Source: Mastigias papua (Eukaryota; Cnidaria; Scyphozoa; Rhizostomeae; Mastigiidae). Taken from it: DNA of 64,000 nt. The notes beneath the pieces were generated by a model. The model had not been told where the DNA came from and did no database searches. It saw only the letters and a list, made by a program, of their open reading frames with translations. Shown here piece by piece: positions 26,351 to 38,500 of the stretch (position 1 is the stretch's first letter; the number at the start of each line of letters is the position of its first letter). Position numbers and translations under genes: made by a program. The stretch is taken from the NCBI GenBank assembly GCA_964019165.1, contig OZ025273.1, forward strand, positions 9,981,279 to 10,045,278, written 5' to 3'.

Positions 26351-28140
26351 CAGTCTTCATTCTACTGTCACCCACTTATTGAAAAATATAGGTGATTGGT
26401 ACAGCGGTCTAGATACAAGCAAGCTGGTGGGTCTTATTTTAATAGATCGTAAAAAAGCATTTGATACTGTTTGACCATGTGATTCTTTGCAGAAAATTAG
26501 AGCATTATGGTATTCAGCAGCGGGATTTACTTGGTTTGAATATTACTTGTATAACCGAACACAGTTCTGTAGGGTCAACGGGATCAATTCTAAAATAGAG
26601 AAGATAGAAGTAGGTATGCCTCAAGGCTCATGTTTGGGTCCCCTCCTTTTTCTTATTCATATAAGTGATCTGCCGCATGCTGTTCAAAATTCTGCTGTAT
26701 CAATGTGTGCTGATGACACGAGTCTGTGCTATCATACTTCAGATATAAATAACCTTAATGAAGCTATAAGTAACGACCTTATACAATTGGATACTTGGCT
26801 GAAAGGCAACAAACTCTCCCTAAATGTTGCGAAAACGAATTGTATGCTTATGGCAACTAAGCAAAGCCACTCCTACCTTGAAAATCGAAATGAAGATTTG
26901 CATTTAATAATTCGTAGCAAAGAACTAGAAGTGATCCATAATAATAAATACCTTGGTGTAGTAATAGATAACTCTCTGAACTAGTAGGAATATATTAAGA
27001 CTGTATCGGCTAAGGTTTCTAAAGCTATTGGTTTTCTAAGGCATGCTAGAACTTTCCTACCACAGGAAATAATTCCACACTTTTTTATAAGGAACCTAGC
27101 TCAAGGCTTGTTTCCAAAAGTTGCTTATTTTTAGATCTGCAATGATCAAATTGTAGTTCTACAAGCTCCTTGCTTTTCAGCGCACAATTAGTGCATAAAA
27201 AAGGCACAGACACGAGGAAAAAACTGAAATCCTGAATTTTGCCTTTAACTTTGGCTGTAACGTAAGATAAATGAAAAACGATGGACTTAACACAAGCATA
27301 GCAAACAACCTATACGGGTTTTGCGTGCAGATGAATGGAACCAGCTTCCTAATTCTTGATAGTTTGGTGTTATAAACATTTTTAGGTTGAAAAGTTCCTT
27401 AGGGACTTTTCCTTAAGTAGTATAAGTTCTTTGTATATTTTGGCATTCTACGTGTAGGTTCCTTATACAGTGGTTCCTTATTAAAGGAAAGCGTTTAAGA
27501 CCTTATACACAGGTATTGTTGAGCCACATTTTAGATATTGTTGCTCTGTTTGGGGTTGAACTGATTCCACTGGAATCAATCAGTTACAACTTCATCACAG
27601 GGCTGCTAGGATTTTAACCAACAGCAGCTTCGGCACCCCAAACAGACTACGTATTGATATGTTGGGATGGAAAACCATTGAACAGCTTATTGATGATGAA
27701 TCTAGAGTAATAGTCTTTTAAGTCCTTGCATGACCTGGTTCCGCCATACCTCTGTGACCTCTTCACTTGAAACTCAAATAGCTCTTCGTATGCCTGTGCA
27801 ATACAGCGACTGATTTGAGATTGCCCAAGAAGACGTCTTGTAATGGGCAAAGAGGTTTCTCCTATCGTGGAGCAGAAACGTGGAATGACCTTCCTGAAAA
27901 CGCTAAGCAGACATGTTCCTTGTATTGTTTCAAAAAGGATATTAAGTTTATTTAGTTCATTTCTGCTTATATTCGTTGCTTTTGCAATTCTTTTATATTT
28001 ATACTTGTGTACTAGGTTTTTTAAGTTAATAGTTTTCAACTTTTATATTAGGTATCTGTATTAGTGTTTTTAATGGAGGGGCCCTTGTAAATCAGCTCCT
28101 GCTGAAGGGCCACACTCCGTAATTGAAATGAAATGAAATC
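26343..28140 (+). mobile_element. LINE copy 2: broken reverse transcriptase with 3' end
   Basis: This copy is 5'-truncated and homologous to the LINE at 55.3-58.1 kb. It shows HSTVTHLLKNIGDWYSGL, LILIDRKKAFDTV, MPQGSCLGPLLFLI, a catalytic box written CADD (26706-26717) instead of YADD, and KGNKLSLNVAKT. It then continues into the C-terminal part after a 420-bp MITE insertion at 27077-27495. The 3' UTR (GGAGGGGCCCTTGTAAATCA) and ATGAAATGAAATC tail close it. Several stops and frameshifts make it inactive. Confidence 0.85.
27077..27495. mobile_element. MITE family A, copy 1, inserted in LINE copy 2
   Basis: The left end ACACTTTTTTATAAGGAACC and the right end GGTTCCTTATTAAAGGAAAG form imperfect inverted repeats. 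LINE homology stops on the left side and resumes just after it at GTTTAAGACC, so the boundaries are set by the interruption. The element contains TGATCAAATTGTAGTTCTAC, shared with the other copies. It has no coding capacity. Confidence 0.8.
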
Positions 28141-28812
28141 AATAGCTACTAATCGATTCTTTTTACTCACAATGTCAATCCACGATTGAACTGAGCTGGA
28201 ACCAATCAAATGCTTTTCTCGATATTGCAGCAACTTGTCGTTCTGGGTTGCTGATAGGCTATCACAAATTGGGTAGCAGTACTAGGAATTCGGAATGATC
28301 ATTGGTTTGTAGGTCTTCTCAGCTGCAATAGATGTAATTAAGGGTCGTATTCTTGCCAATAGTCTAATCTGGCTAGAGATTCGTTTTACAACTGGTGTTG
28401 GAGATTTAGTTGGCTTTCCATATATACTCCCAGGTACTCCTATCCTTTACTTTCATGCACTTCAGATCCCGTCATCTCATTCTTACATGAGGCATTTTTG
28501 ACTCCAGGTACAGTCCCGCATTTAACTAACTCTGTTTTTTCCGGTTTCAAGTTTAGTGATAGACCTGAACTCTTGTTACGTCAATTTACTAGATCACCTT
28601 GACATTGGCTGCTTTCCATTAGTTGAGGGTCAATTGGAAATGTAGTCTCCTCATATCGATCTAGGTTGCTTTACATAAAAGATCATATGCATAGTACACA
28701 ACCAGACCATTTCGTTTGAAGCATATACAGAGCCTTTCTCTACTGCTAAGTGCATTGACCAATGAATTGGCCATAGTTCATCCTTGAGTCTCCAATACTA
28801 AAAGTTTACTTA
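28141..28812. other. No gene recognised, possible minus-strand LINE traces
   Basis: The stretch 28400-28660 has minus-strand fragments resembling the middle of a reverse transcriptase (LSLNLKPEKTELVKCGTVP-like), but stops interrupt it and I could not fix borders. Confidence 0.3.
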
Positions 28813-29781
28813 GGGAGCTGTCATAAAGTATGGCCGGGAGGGGGGTGGAGGGGAAATGGAAAAATGAGTCAGAAATTTCAAACCCCATTAAAAATATTCT
28901 AAAAATTTTCATACCCCATCCATGAATTAAAACCAACATACTGTTTGTGAACATGCTTGAATCATTGAAGCAAAGCTGAAATTACAAAGCAAAGAAACCT
29001 ATTGTTCAACATAGATCACGTCATGAAACCTTGGAAGGCAAATGAGCTCAATTTTATGATGTTTGCCTCAAGCAGCTGGGTGAAAAGGCTTCCCAAATTG
29101 CCATTGTGATTGGAAAACTTCAATCTCTTGCCGGTAGGTTACGTCAGAAATTTTTCAGAATTGACATAGAAGGATCTGAAAAAGCCAGAGCTGCTAAGAG
29201 GAAGCAGGAAAATGCAGCAAAGGCAAAGAAGGAAAAAGAAAGCAGGGTCAGAAGCAAAGCTGTGGAGGTGATAAAGATTTTGGCCCCAAAGAGGACCATT
29301 GATGAAGAGAAAGTTATGAGAAGCATAAAAGAGCTTGGATCATTCAATGTGGCTGATGACATCAAGGATTCAAATCAGTTGCTTCCAAGATTTCATTTGA
29401 AGGCATTGTCCTATTTAATAGAGCAAGGGATTTTTGTTGAAAATGCCAAGACAAAGGCAATTGCCATACGAGACAGGCTGGAGAGAGAAATGGAAAAAAC
29501 AAAAGAAGGAAATTTGAAGAAGAAGGAAACAAAACAAAGAAAAGTGGAACATGAAAAAAAGCAGATGTCATTGTATGCTGCATTTAACAAAGTGATGGAC
29601 AAACCAGACTGTTGAGAACACTTGCAGTTTTATTTTTGTGATTTTATACTTCAGAAAGATTTCATACCCCAACTATTTTGTGCTCAGAATTTTCGTACCC
29701 CATCAAAATCTTGCTTAGAAATTTGGTACCCCGGTGCCTTTCCCTCCGCCCCCCTCCCGGCCATACTTTATGACAGCTCCG
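28813..29781. mobile_element. 969-bp TIR element with TTA target duplication and internal ORF
   Basis: The left end GGGAGCTGTCATAAAGTATG is followed by GCCGGGAGGGGGG. The right end CCCCCCTCCCGGCC leads into ATACTTTATGACAGCTCCG. The TIRs are about 33 bases with one terminal mismatch. TTA flanks both sides (28810-28812 and 29782-29784), which suits PIF/Harbinger-type integration. Sub-terminal TTTCATACCCCA-like motifs recur at both ends (five copies, same orientation). It carries one open frame but no recognisable DDE transposase. Confidence 0.8.
29043..29615 (+). CDS. Unassigned lysine-rich ORF carried inside a TIR element
   Basis: The frame is open from just after a TGA at about 29040 to TGA at 29613-29615. 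No ATG opens it near the start: the first start-like codon is GTG at 29106, and upstream in-frame residues (AQFYDVCLKQLGEKASQIAI) look as protein-like as the rest. An upstream exon or a decayed start is therefore likely. From 29106 it gives 169 residues. Residues 24-55 are Lys/Ala/Glu/Arg-rich and probably helical or coiled coil, the middle (SFNVADDIKDSNQLLPRFHL) is mixed, and the end (about 125-155) is again Lys/Glu-rich. There are no cysteines for a zinc finger and no DDE or DDD signature. I do not recognise the family. It may be a captured host fragment or an accessory protein of an autonomous relative. Confidence 0.5.
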
Positions 29782-29784
29782 TTA

Positions 29785-32613
29785 GATGCCTGTGATTCCA
29801 TGCCTAGTTGAAATTATGAAAATTTTATTGGATTCCAGAAGTTGTCGTTAGAGTGCTCATGGGCAATAAGATAGGCCTGGCACCACAAACTTCTATGCGA
29901 ATCAAAGGCACCTAAATCATTCAGCAAACAAAAGAAATGGCAATCTAGGAGCCTTGTGATGTTGTGTTTTTAGAATTTGTGAATGTGTTAATAGGAAGCA
30001 TAGACTGCGACAGTAATGAGGCTATAATCCAACCTAACATACATAAGTATCTGAACCAGGCCTGTAGACAATGGGGGGGGGGGGGGCAAGAGCAATAACG
30101 CCAATTATTCACTGAGGTTTTATATGTACACTCTCATGTTTACTCATTGGATAATTGACTTCTATATCTATGCACCGTGCCCCCCTCCCTCAGTTGAGCA
30201 ACTGGCTATGGTACTGATCGGAAGTGACCAACAGTATATATTTATAGACGATAGGCTTACAGGATCATCATATAACAAGTGCAGTGAAAGGTCTTGTTAG
30301 GTGTTATTTGGTACTCTTGTGCGAACACCTGAATAGAGTTTTCAATAGCAACACAAAGTTATTTTGTTTGAACTTCTCATTCGATTATAACAATTAAATT
30401 ACAGTTTTATACACCTATCTACTAATAGGCAGTGTAGAATTGGCTGCTTAGCATTGGTAGACACAACGGTGATTAAAAGAGAAAAAAGTAAAAGAAAAAT
30501 AAGAAACAAAAACGAACAAAAAAAGAAGAAATAAAACAAAGAGAAAAAGACAACAGTGCCTGGTTTGTTCCCAAAGATGGACAATGTCACAGTTGGGAGA
30601 TGATTCAGTGTATTCCAAATACAGATGACTTTTCGCTGTGAAAGTTAACATACACAATAAATTTTGTTGACAAATCACTGTAAAAACAAGGATGAAAAAA
30701 AGGTGCTCGGCTCTATTAATCAGCAATTTGCTTTACAAAGATAGAAAGGTGTTGTAGTTTGGACAATTCCGTAATATCTCCGGTAGGGTGTTAAAAAATC
30801 TGGCCGCATAATTCTGAAAAGTTCTTCCTTAGGTACTTCCAGCGATATGGTGCCGTTGGATGTTGTAAATCTTTGCAAGTCTTTAGCAGCCACATTGCCT
30901 TGCCATGGCCATGGACGTAGTACCACTCGATTGGTCGCACTCTGGTCCTAGTATTTCTACGAGCCTTTTTTGTGTGATCATTGGCCACATTTGTAATCAC
31001 ATGTGCGGAAAGAGGGTTTCATGTGTGAGTGTTGATAGGAATTGCATATGATGAACGGGCAGGCAAAGGCTCGCCTGAAGGACTGGTTACTCTTTTTTCA
31101 TTGAGATTGAGGGATGAATCATGGATAAGGTTAGTTGGCAGCCATATCATCTTTGGGGTTGGGGTATGGCCACATATATGTCTGCATCAGCCTTTGGCTG
31201 TCTGACTTACCCGTGTGAAAGCAGTCTCCATAGAGCTGTATCGATCCGTAGTGGTTAACAGTTGAGGTTGGAGACGGCTCTCAAAGAATAGGTGGAATTC
31301 CTCGTCCAGTTTTTTGACAAAAGGCATTTTCCTTTTCACTTTGCGCAGCCACCGCAGATTGTCTTTCAATTAATGTTGATGATATTGTGAGCTACTCCCT
31401 AGTTTTTGGAAGATTCCTCCGATTTAGCGCGATGGCCTACTGTTGATTAATGGCGTTCAGAGGAACATTGCGTTTGGTATCACAACGGGATGAAAAGCTT
31501 TCTCTGAATTTCAATGTGTGGATCTTATCGGTAAATATGACGCATGAGGTATCGCTTTTTATTGTAGCTTTTCAATGTATGAAGGAGAGATTAACCGTTC
31601 AATTATGAATGGAATCTCAATCGTTAAGAACGCGCTTTGAATATGGGTATTTCGTATACAGAAAGCACTGTGAAAATACGCACAATAAATATTTCTTGGT
31701 TTTTCCGGCGTTTCGAAACTGTAGTACAAATAGTAGATGTTAATTTGTATGTAATGGAAAAACCTCATGGCTTTGTTTATCCTGCAGCAAATGTATTTCT
31801 TAGTCCTGGTACTTTCATTGAAACGTTCGGATTGTAGGTTGACTTTTTTCTGATAAGACGCAGTATTCTAGAGGCAATGATCCAAAATTTGAATTTCTCT
31901 GGGTTCCGTTCGTTCACCATTTTTCGTGGGTTTTTGTACTTCTTATTTTATACTAATCTAGAATGTATAAAATAACATTTAAGAACAACTATAAGAATGC
32001 ACACCCATGATATTTCTATATGAAGACAATGATTTATATGGTCCTATGTTGAGCTAAAGTTTATCTAGCCATAGAATTGTTTATCATGCTTCTTTTTAAA
32101 AGAGACGGATTTTTAATTCCAACAACTGTTTCTTTTCCAGTTTGCTATCCTTATGTTGAAACTTGGCATTATAGCCGAAGCCAGTTTTCGTATAGTTCTT
32201 TATGTTTCGTAGGTTTATTGACAGATTTTATGATTGTCCTGAGTCACAATTGGCTGTTTGTCCTTTCAATATATCAAACCCTACCTTTCTTCTTTGCGAT
32301 TGATTTATGGGCCTAAGCGGCATTATCGCAGTAGCGGGCTGGCTGTGCTGTATTGGTTTCCTCTTCAGTGACTGGACGTTGTTTGCCATTAGTCTTATTG
32401 AGAAGCCATTCGCATAGATAATTTTGACTTTATACTTAACTTTGAATTATTCCGAAATCCACGTAACTCTCGAGTGCAGCCTCAAAATGACAAGATAATC
32501 TCTACTTCTAGCCGATAAGATAGCTTTTTTGTTTTAGCCCGTTTAAGGTGAGACTCACTTTGCGAGCATAGCAACACGAATTCTGCACATACAAACACAC
32601 TTTATTCTTGTAA
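29785..32613. other. No gene recognised, unassigned minus-strand open pieces
   Basis: Minus-strand open pieces at 31369-31187 (LRWLRKVKRKMPFVKKLDEE) and 31000-30720 (NVANDHTKKARRNTRTRVRP) may be fragments of one degraded element. I cannot match them to a family. A G14 run lies at 30073-30086 and an A-rich stretch at 30475-30550. Confidence 0.4.
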
Positions 32614-33233
<620 letters not shown>

Positions 33234-33297
33234 TAATCAGTCTGCAACTCCAGTGCGAAAGTGCTATCTATTTCATTTGAAAGTCTTTTGCTATGAG

Positions 33298-33648
33298 CTC
33301 AATCCTCTTTCGAGTTTACCTCTTTTAGTTTCTGTGTAAATAGGACTCTTGCTTGTCAATATTTTCTTTTCCATCTTTACACTTTGTGTTTTTTCTTCAT
33401 AACTTATCAACAGCGCTCTAGTAAAGCCAGAATAATAGCCACCTTGTGTTTCTGAAACTTGAAAATTAAAAACTCAATCCTCTTTCGAGTTTACCTCTTT
33501 TAGTTTCTGTGTAAATAGGGTCCTTGCTTGTCAATATTTTCTTTTCCATCTTTACCCTTTGTTCTTGTTTTCCTGAAAACTTATCAACAGCGTTCTAGTA
33601 AAGCCAGAATACTAGCCAGCTTGTGTTTCTGAAACTTGAAAATTAAAA
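33298..33648. repeat. Two-copy tandem duplication, 175-bp unit
   Basis: Unit 1 (33298-33472) and unit 2 (33473-33648) are about 95% alike, both starting CTCAATCCTCTTTCGAGTTT and ending GAAACTTGAAAATTAAAA. Differences are mostly single bases, with a small indel near the middle. Confidence 0.9.
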
Positions 33649-33991
33649 TCTGGTAGACTGACCCATGGTACACCAAGATAAACACGAATATAAAGTGTTC
33701 TTTTGTAGCACTGCTTTCTTGAAGCTTAGACCTGTTATATCTACTTTCCAATTGACCGTACAAATGCAGATCTCTCTAATACACAGTAGTAATGATGCTG
33801 ATAAGAATGTTTGTCTTTCTAATTATGGCCAGTAATTGTGATATTGTTACAACTTGTTCTAGGACATTACTTTTGTGAACTCTCTTAGGCCTAGAGAATT
33901 TAACAGTGAGCTTGACTGACTATGAAAAAACCAAATGGTATTCCCCCGTACATCAGTTTCGTATTAACTTTTGTTCAGTCTCAATGTGGGT

Positions 33992-34395
33992 TGCACGGTT
34001 TTCTATAAGGAACCATTTTAGTTGTAATCTGCATGTAGTAGGCCAAAAAATTAAGAAACTTGTACATTAAAAGCAGAATCACTGAGGGGCTTTTCAATTT
34101 GAAGTATTTTTATATCACTGCAGATAATCCAGTATTTGGAAGATGATTTTATCCACCTGGAGTCAAATTCACATGACTGGTTCGTAATGCAAATACCAAT
34201 GTTTTATAGACGTATTTTCGTTGTAACTTGAAATTACACTTAACACTTACACTGAATACTTGCAATGTCTACATTGTACAAAATGTGCAGTTACAATTAA
34301 GGAGCTATTATGGAGCTTTAAGTACTGGACTTAAAGTAAAAGAGGTCCAAAAATAAGGAAGTTTAAGAACTAGGCATTGAGCCAGATCTATTGCA
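33992..34395. mobile_element. MITE family A, copy 2 (diverged, reverse orientation)
   Basis: It begins GCACGGTTTTCTATAAGGAA and shares GGGGCTTTTCAATTTGAAG, TGTGCAGTTACAATTAAGGA and GTCCAAAAATAAGGAAG with copy 5. The right end is worn. Confidence 0.6.
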
Positions 34396-35538
34396 AAGGA
34401 ACGTATCTAGTATTGTGTTTCGTATAGCACGTATTTTAAAACTTGAAGAGCTGTTTGTATTAATACAAGTCGGTATGCAACAGTATTGATACATATTGGA
34501 TTTCATGCACTGCTTTTAGGCAGTGGCGGTGCCACGGGGTGACTGCGAAGAGACATCCCCCAATTTTCCCCAAGATTAGTTTTGTAGGTCATCTGAATTC
34601 GAAGGCTTGAGGTGGGAGTTTTCTTGCAACGTATGATTCTTGATTATGTCATGTCTTTGCAGTTTGTCGCTCCTTTGTTGCATATATTGTACGTTATACT
34701 GATGGGCATAGTCTCACAAGGGCGTAGTCGGCTAGGCTAGAATCCCCAGTCTGTTGTAGCTGGTGCTGGCCCTTCTTTTACTGTGGATCTCTTGTTATTA
34801 ACAGCTCCAGTTATGCTGACTTACCATATCTTCATTTTGAAAGTAGTAATCGGAATTTCGTATACAAACCCTGTTGAAATTATAATTTTGAACTTAGGAT
34901 TTCGAACTTAGAATTTCGAACTTGGAGGGACTGAGGGAGACAGACACCTACCAGTACTTTCAAGAAGAACGACATTTTTATGGTGTGTTTGCTGTTTGTT
35001 TTCCTCTTCGTTCTTTCTCAAGCTCCAGTACCCGGGCTGCCGGAAATCGCACCCGAATGTTTGCGTTCCGAATTGCAACGTCCGGATGTAAGCCAAAAAT
35101 TCCCGGATAGAATCAACCAATCAAAGTCCTATAATCCACTGACTTTAGACGTATATTGACCATTGGGATTTGGTATTCGTATGAGTAGAGATTAGTTCAT
35201 ACTTTCAACCATATCCTGCTCTATCATCATGTGAAACATCATTTCTGGGCCTGATGATTACGATGATTGTTGTACTGATGATGTTAATGATATTGACAAT
35301 TCTTACCTTTTAAGCATTTCATATTAATTGGTGGGAAATTTCCTTCCCTCAATGACATTTCATGGAAACATATTTACCCAGCCCTTATCTATCAGAAGAT
35401 TTCTGTCACACAGGCAAATTTCTTTTCTGTCCAGTCCCTCTTTAAATACTGAGCAGTCCCGTAGGTGGGGATTGGCCGTGAGTGGATAAGGCTGTAGTTT
35501 ACTATTTGTTAGGAAGCCTCTGATGTATGGGAAAGCAG
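34396..35538. other. No gene recognised
   Basis: AT-rich sequence. Three short frame-shifted repeats of TTTCGAACTTAG-like sequence lie near 34890-34925. No exon was found. Confidence 0.45.
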
Positions 35539-35834
35539 TACCGTAAATCCTCGAATTAGCCCCCCCTCGAATAAGCCCCCATGCTAGAACTTCAAATTGT
35601 TAATAAGCCCCCCCTCGAATAAGCCCCCACCCCAGATGATGATGAAGACTTTGATAAAGACTAATGCTTAAATTTAGACTGTTCTTGTAATATTATGGGG
35701 AAAAGGAGCTTTGACAATGAGATTTTTATACAAAATTTGTTAAATAATTTTATAAGCCCCCCTCGAATAAGCCCCCACCCTAAAAGCATTAAAAATAAAT
35801 AAGCCCCCAGGGGCTAATTCGAGGATTTACGGTA
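35539..35834. mobile_element. 296-bp mariner-like MITE with perfect 25-bp TIRs
   Basis: The left end TACCGTAAATCCTCGAATTA with GCCCC is exactly inverted at the right end (GGGGC, then TAATTCGAGGATTTACGGTA). The TA at each end may be the target duplication of Tc1/mariner-type insertion. Inside are four copies of a TCGAATAAGCCCCC-type motif. The exact ends suggest recent movement. No coding capacity. Confidence 0.85.
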
Positions 35835-35970
35835 TGATGGTATTTGTTTTTTGTTGAATAATAGGACGAGAGTGACGACAAAAAGAGACCACATTTTTTA
35901 TTATTTGATGACTATTCCATGATATATTTTACTTAAAATGACTATTCAATGGCTAATCCAGTGTAACTAT

Positions 35971-36003
35971 AAACGTTTCGACTCGTGCTCGAGTCATCTT
36001 CAG
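35971..36003 (-). other. Hammerhead-like hairpin motif
   Basis: On the minus strand the sequence reads CTGAAGA, then T, then a 6-bp stem GACTCG with loop AGCA and CGAGTC, then GAAACG. Core and stem order match a hammerhead ribozyme (CUGANGA, helix II, GAAA) except for one extra base after the core. Activity is unproven. Confidence 0.4.
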
Positions 36004-36009
36004 TATGAG

Positions 36010-38500
36010 GTTACTATGATAAGACCGAAATATATATATTGTTTTTTGTCTTAGCAAGATAGGAGTCATATTCCTAGATCTTAGCATAGAATAATACAGA
36101 TATGCTAAATTACTTTGTTATGTTCAGTCCAATCTAGCTGTTCGCAAGCACAGAGAGATACTGTATCCGTATTTCATCAAGACGCCATAGACACTGAATA
36201 GTACAGAATTGTGATTGTGTAGGCACCCTAAGCCTCGTAGTCTACCGCTGACATAATTGTCAAAGGTAGCGCAGAATTTAGCGCGAATTCATAGCAGCAT
36301 TCTTCAGCCCACCAAACCGTATTTGCGGCAACTAAACTACCAAGCGCCAATTGCTGAAATATAGCGTAGTGTATGCATTAAGCTCAAACTCCTGCCGGCA
36401 CCTTTGATATTTCGGTACCGTAGAATTGTCAGCCCTTATGCATGGAGAACATTATTTCTTTGCTTAATTTTTCAGCTCTTATGCATAGAGAGCAATATTC
36501 AATTTTGCTTAACCTCATTATCAATCTGCAGCGAATGACTGCATTGTGGACTTTCTTTAGTTTAATAAACCTCTTTTGCATGCTCCCCATACGATCGCAT
36601 GCACACTCAAAAAGCGTCAGCAAACCAGCATTCACTTGCCCTTTAGCCTAATGGTTGTTTTGTGACATCAGTCGGCTTTCTGGTTTGGATTTCTTCTTCG
36701 TGGATCTTGTGTCTTTTTCGTTCGGTATGCTTTCCAGCAATTGTAGCAAGTGTCCAAACTAGCTAAAGGTAAATATCAAAGCCACATATCGTGAAAGCGA
36801 AGCGTTTTAAAAGTGGTTATTCTTCATGGAAAGAGTGGAAGTATTTGAAGTGAAATTTCCTGATTGCATTATATGTTTCGTCTGACCAAAATTGGACTTA
36901 GTTATCAAATGCTATTTAGCCTCATCCAAAAGTATGAATTGGGATTTGTAATCCTTCTCATAATCTGTTCCATTCTGTCACAGTCTGGAGGCTCTTTTCA
37001 ATCTTAAATGACTCTAAATTTTAGTCACGCTGCGGATGGGATCATCGCTTCTTCATTTCGACGGTTTATGAGAACCATTTCTCACTTGAAGTGTTTATAT
37101 TTACCAATTTAAGGTAGAGTGAGTTCAATTGTGCTGGAAAATGATACACTAATGTTTAATTCAGCGATGTTGCAAAAGTGAGAAATATATGGTTGTGAGA
37201 CATGTCCAATAATGACAATAGAAAGGAACAGTGCTTTATCTAGAGATTGTATCGTCATGGCCATTGGGCAACTCTCGCCTAGCAATTCTCCGGTTTAGAG
37301 GGCAATCAAGGGCTACCCTAGGATCGAAATAGTTATCATCATAGCTGATGTAAATTTTCCCCTTTCCAGAGCAATACGCATTCTTTTGTAAGAAAGTTGT
37401 TCTATGGAAAATTCAATACTGGAATTCTGAGATTCTTACGACTAAGAGAGTTGATAAGTTGATAAGTTGATACGCACATAAAGTTCTAATTTTCTCGGAA
37501 ACTGGTCTTCTCTTTTGTTTAATCTGCATAGATTTCATATGAAAATCTATGTACTTCAGTGTTGCATTTGTGTTGTATCTATCTCTGTGTAGCACTGCTG
37601 TGTTATACCAACTCCTTCTTTCTTGCTAGGAAGGTCTTGCGAAAGTTTCAGCACTGAAATCATGAAAAATCTAAGAAAGTTTCAGTAATAGGCGAGAAAA
37701 CTTTCTTGTAAAAGAAGAAACATGTACTAAGAGTTATATTTCTAAATTTAATGAAGATAAGTAGACACTTTTCATTGCTCATGAAGCATGCTTTAACGTT
37801 GTGACGTAGATAATTTATCTCTAGAACACTAGGACATTATACTTGACGATTCCTCAATTACTGTAGCTTTTGATCTTCCCTATTTAACTTAAGGCATTCC
37901 ATTACTTGCATTATATTATTGTTTCCTGGCAGCTTGGCCATTCAATTCAGCTTTTCCTGTTCCCTGGCATTTCTGCCAGTTGCTTGTGCTTCACAGGGAA
38001 TGAAGCCTCAGTGCATAGCCGTATACAGTATTGTATGTTATTGCAGTGTAGTGAAATAGCTTGCTATTACACCCGCCTATTCTATGAGATTATAACGCTC
38101 ATCTTTATGTGTTGTAACGAGAAATATATGTCATCTTGGAAAAGTACTTATACCATCTTATGACTTGGATCAACAACCTGTACCCAAAAGCATCTCCTAG
38201 GAAAGGTAGGGCGCCAAATGAAAGGACCATAAATTTTCCTTAGGAACCATGACCTCTTATGCCCCCTCCCGTAGAAACCCTTGTGCTCCCAGCGTCTAGG
38301 GTGTCAGAGGTACTTCCTGACCGATTTTTTGTAGTTATGGCAATATATCGTTGAAAGTGGCTTGGGGATATGTATCTATGTAAATGTCTAATACACACAC
38401 CATTCCGCTATAGTCTAGGGCAGGTGTATAAATTTTATGCTGTTGCTTACTTTCGCACTAGGTCTGGTTTCTTTTACTAGTTTTGATCTTTTACAAGTAT
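36010..38500. other. No gene recognised
   Basis: AT-rich sequence without a supportable exon. A two-copy imperfect repeat of about 50 bases (CTTATGCATGGAGAACATTA and CTTATGCATAGAGAGCAATA) lies at 36435-36515. Confidence 0.45.

Noticed and set aside
29144..29602. Minus-strand frames of 63-73 codons within the TIR element
   Set aside because: They are shadows of the plus-strand ORF, with Phe/Leu/Ser-rich composition caused by the reverse of Lys/Glu codons.
30720..31370. Minus-strand open pieces that might be one degraded protein
   Set aside because: Three separate frames with stops between them and no recognised domain.
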